NCBI GenBank assembly: GCA_014526335.1
Contig: JACTAT010000216.1
Location: 56,001-120,000, forward strand
Direction of reading: 5' to 3'
Length of the DNA: 64,000 nt
Source: Chrysaora quinquecirrha
Lineage: Eukaryota > Cnidaria > Scyphozoa > Semaeostomeae > Pelagiidae
Both the position numbers and the translations under genes were made by a program. The notes beneath the pieces are model-generated. The model made no database searches. It saw nothing but the letters and a program-made list of their open reading frames with translations, and was not told the origin of the DNA. Shown here piece by piece: positions 61,800 through 64,000 of this stretch; within the stretch, counting starts at the first letter, position 1; every line of letters begins with the position of its first letter.

Positions 61800-62482
61800 T
61801 CAGTTGAACCGGTTGACACAATGGTCTGCTCTTTGATAACCGTATTCACTGAGCGCTTGATTGAGCATACTTAGAAGCCCGTAGGATTCGGTCAACAGGT
61901 GCACAGCGTCCACGATGTACGATCTACCTAAAAGTAAAAACCTAAGGTTATTGTAGGTTCTGATCAACATGAGTTGCAAAACTGACCTGTGCTTCAACTC
62001 TACTCAGAAAACTGCATTTGGGATTATTTTTTGCAGTGTTATTCAGGACGGGTGCACCACCAACATTGCAACCAACTTTCTCATGGCATTTCAGGTTGTG
62101 CTTGTAAGCAAAAGCTTTCTGGCATTTCTGACAATTAAATCTTTTCTCTCCATCGTGACATCTCATGTGGCCTTTCAGTAGATGTTGATGACTGAATACC
62201 ACAAAACAATTCGCAACAAGACATTTGAATTGCTTTGCTGTACCTCTCTTTTCCTTTTCTCTATGTACAATGATTTTGTGCCTATCAAGGCTGAAGGAAT
62301 CCTTGTATACAGCTCTGCACTGGTGAAAATCATATTTATGCATTTCTGGTTTACCATGCTCGAGTAGCATATGCCGTTCTAAGTCCCATTTGTCTCTGCA
62401 CAATTTCTGGCATCCCATGTGAGGGCAAGAAACTTCCACTCCCTTATGGACTGTCGTTGTATGGCGATTGAAATGATCTTTC
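61800..62482 (-). pseudogene. C2H2 zinc-finger protein gene fragment, some fingers decayed
   Basis: The minus-strand frame (first Met at 62439, open to about 62482) holds fingers CPHMGCQKLCRDKWDLERH-x4-H, YDFHQCRAVYKDSFSLDRH-x4-H, CLVANCFVVFSHQHLLKGH-x3-H and CQKCQKAFAYKHNLKCH-x4-C. In the second finger the first Cys is Tyr, and an upstream finger (RKDHFNRHTTTVH) seems to have Phe in place of its first Cys. CAG/GTCAGT at 61987 looks like a donor, and TTTTAG with an exon at 61927-61800 could follow, but the phases do not join to the frame that looks coding (AVHLLTESYGLLSMLNQALS). It may be a live gene with non-canonical fingers or a decaying one; it acts on DNA or RNA if functional. Confidence 0.55.
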
Positions 62483-62751
62483 CTTAGAAAGGAAGCATCG
62501 CAAACAGCAAATGTTCAGCTTATCTGAATCATCCAGATTCCAATTGGTGCGCTGGCTTGAATCTTGGTTTTCATAGACATTTTGGGCAGGGAGTCTACAA
62601 AACGAAAACCGAAGAACGAAGAACTACAAAACGAAGACCGAAGACAATATCCAAATCGAATACAATATACGCTTATACACTTATACAAAACATGATCAAC
62701 AATCAAGACAACAAGCAAAACAAATTGAATAAACCGCGGGGATGACTAAAG

Positions 62752-63008
62752 TCAATGTCTTCGTTTTAAAGAAAAATGGCCAAAATCTGTAAAACGAATA
62801 CATCTCTATAAAACCAAAAAAACGCAATCTTTAAACGGTTTCTTTGGTCTAGATCACAAATATTTGCATTTCTAACGTACAGAACACTCTATAAACCAAA
62901 TATCACAACTAACTAAGCTCTTGGGGGTGAGTTAAGTAAATATCTTCGTTTTAAAGAAAAATGGCCAAAATATGTAAAACGAAGACATCTCTATAAAACC
63001 AAAAAAAA
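62752..63008. repeat. Direct repeat, two ~75 bp copies
   Basis: CTTCGTTTTAAAGAAAAATG and GGCCAAAAT...GTAAAACGAA occur at about 62757 and 62940, 182 bp apart. No coding signal is seen. Confidence 0.65.
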
Positions 63009-63009
63009 G

Positions 63010-63470
63010 CTATCCCCCACGTTACTCCAAGGTATGCCCCCACACGAATCATGGTATGCCCCCACGGTACTAAATATCGCCCACACGACTCATGGTATGC
63101 CCCCACGGTACTGAATATCCCCCACGGTACTCAGAGATCCCTCCCCACGCGACTCATGGTATGCCCCCACGGTACTGAATATCCGCCACGGTACTGAATA
63201 TCCCCCATGGTACTCAGAGATCCCTCCCCACGCGACTCATGGTATGCCCCCACGGTACTGAATATCCGCCACGGTACTGAATATCCCCCATGGTACTCAG
63301 AGATCCCTCCCCACGCGACTCATGGTATGCCCCCACGGTACTGAATATCCGCCACGGTACTGAATATCCCCCACGGTACTCAGAGATCCCTCCCCACGCG
63401 ACTCATGGTATGCCCCCACGGTACTGAATATCCGCCACGGTACTGAATATCCCCCATGGTACTGCACATA
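63010..63470. repeat. 83 bp minisatellite
   Basis: GACTCATGGTATGCCCCCAC occurs at 63151, 63234, 63317 and 63400, an exact 83 bp period, with shorter variant units before. CCACGGTACTGAATATCC is repeated within each unit. Confidence 0.92.
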
Positions 63471-63499
63471 AATTGTACAGGGTGAATATTCTTGAACTT

Positions 63500-64000
63500 A
63501 CCATACGTTTTACATATATTAGAAAAAAAGGTTTTTCTCAGATAGGTTTTTCTCAAATAAACTAAGATTTTTTTGAAAAAGTCTAGCAATTACAGAAAAA
63601 CTTGGATTATCCGAGTAAAACTATGATTATCAAACCGTTGCAAGAAATAACCACAATTATATTAGAAAAACCTAGTTTTTCTCAGAAAAGCTAAGTTTTT
63701 CACGGAGATAAACCAGGATTGTCTAGAGAAAAACGTCGTTTTTATGTCCGAAGGACATAATGAGGGGGTGTTTGTGGAACGCATGTAAGGATGGATGTAT
63801 AGACGCTTTTTCCTGCCAAAAAGCGTAACAAAAGATAAACCACAAATACTAGGAAGTAAACTTTGAAGTCGCCGTAATTGGATGTTATGAATACCAATTA
63901 TTTGACAATTAGAAGCAATAACGAAATTTATAAATATCTGGATGAGTCATTGTGGTTGAAGTTTTTGCAGAAGATTCTCGAAGCTCAATTTTTTAATAAC
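63500..64000. other. AT-rich right edge of the window
   Basis: Imperfect repeats of AAAAACCTAGTTTTTCTCAGA occupy 63520-63735. From about 63745 the sequence (GTCCGAAGGACATAATG, TAGACGCTTTTTCCTGCC) is a reverse-complement relative of 6280-6480 in BCKDHB intron 3, a dispersed repeat. No gene is recognised. Confidence 0.5.

Overview
The window is AT-rich, intron- and transposon-laden animal DNA. Two conserved metazoan housekeeping genes with GT-AG introns, Penelope-like elements, Gypsy, BEL/Pao and LINE remains, and a transposase family that I associate with cnidarian genomes suggest a marine invertebrate, most likely a cnidarian. The species cannot be fixed from the sequence alone.

Layout. 1-3.29 kb: repeats, including a ~700 bp tandem duplication. 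3.29-18.62 kb, minus strand: a complete BCKDHB gene (mitochondrial branched-chain 2-oxoacid dehydrogenase E1 beta). Its ten coding exons join in phase to a 375-residue protein. Its introns carry a 3.5 kb foldback transposon (9.3-12.8 kb), a 2 kb TIR element (6.6-8.6 kb), an ATC microsatellite and the 3' end of a Penelope-like element. 18.8-22.4 kb: a dead LINE cut by two MITEs, then an ~85 bp minisatellite bracketed by inverted repeats. 22.5-28.8 kb: 27 full tRNA-Gly(TCC) genes plus two fragments on the minus strand, in a tandem array with a nearly invariant 163 bp period. Inverted copies of a GGCACGT minisatellite lie on both sides of the array.

29.2-35.0 kb: a Gypsy-type LTR retrotransposon with 439 bp LTRs, a GTGC target duplication, a canonical -1 frameshift heptamer and a chromodomain. 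Its reverse transcriptase core is missing, and a 611 bp TA-flanked MITE sits at the break. 35.6-41.4 kb: two Penelope-like elements, the second arranged as a large palindrome. 41.8-44 kb: MITEs.

45.7-51.8 kb: a 5 kb DNA transposon nested inside a TA-flanked, pogo/Tigger-like element. It encodes a 5'-truncated, frameshifted, spliced transposase-like protein with FEN/XPG-like nuclease motifs and a cysteine-rich tail. The BCKDHB-intron foldback element has the same ends and subterminal units, so it looks like a non-autonomous relative. 51.8-53.1 kb: BEL/Pao gag and LINE 3' remnants. 54.66-57.89 kb, plus strand: TRAPPC3 (Bet3, TRAPP vesicle-tethering complex); its first coding exon was not found. 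60.0-60.7 kb: a 116 bp satellite. 61.8-62.5 kb, minus strand: a partly decayed C2H2 zinc-finger gene. 63.0-63.5 kb: an 83 bp minisatellite that resembles the one at 21.4 kb.

The two host genes are unrelated in function. The accessory DNA between them is mostly decayed mobile elements. The most unusual items are the tRNA-Gly array with its inverted bracket, the FEN-like transposase family with giant subterminal repeat arrays, and the palindromic Penelope-like element.
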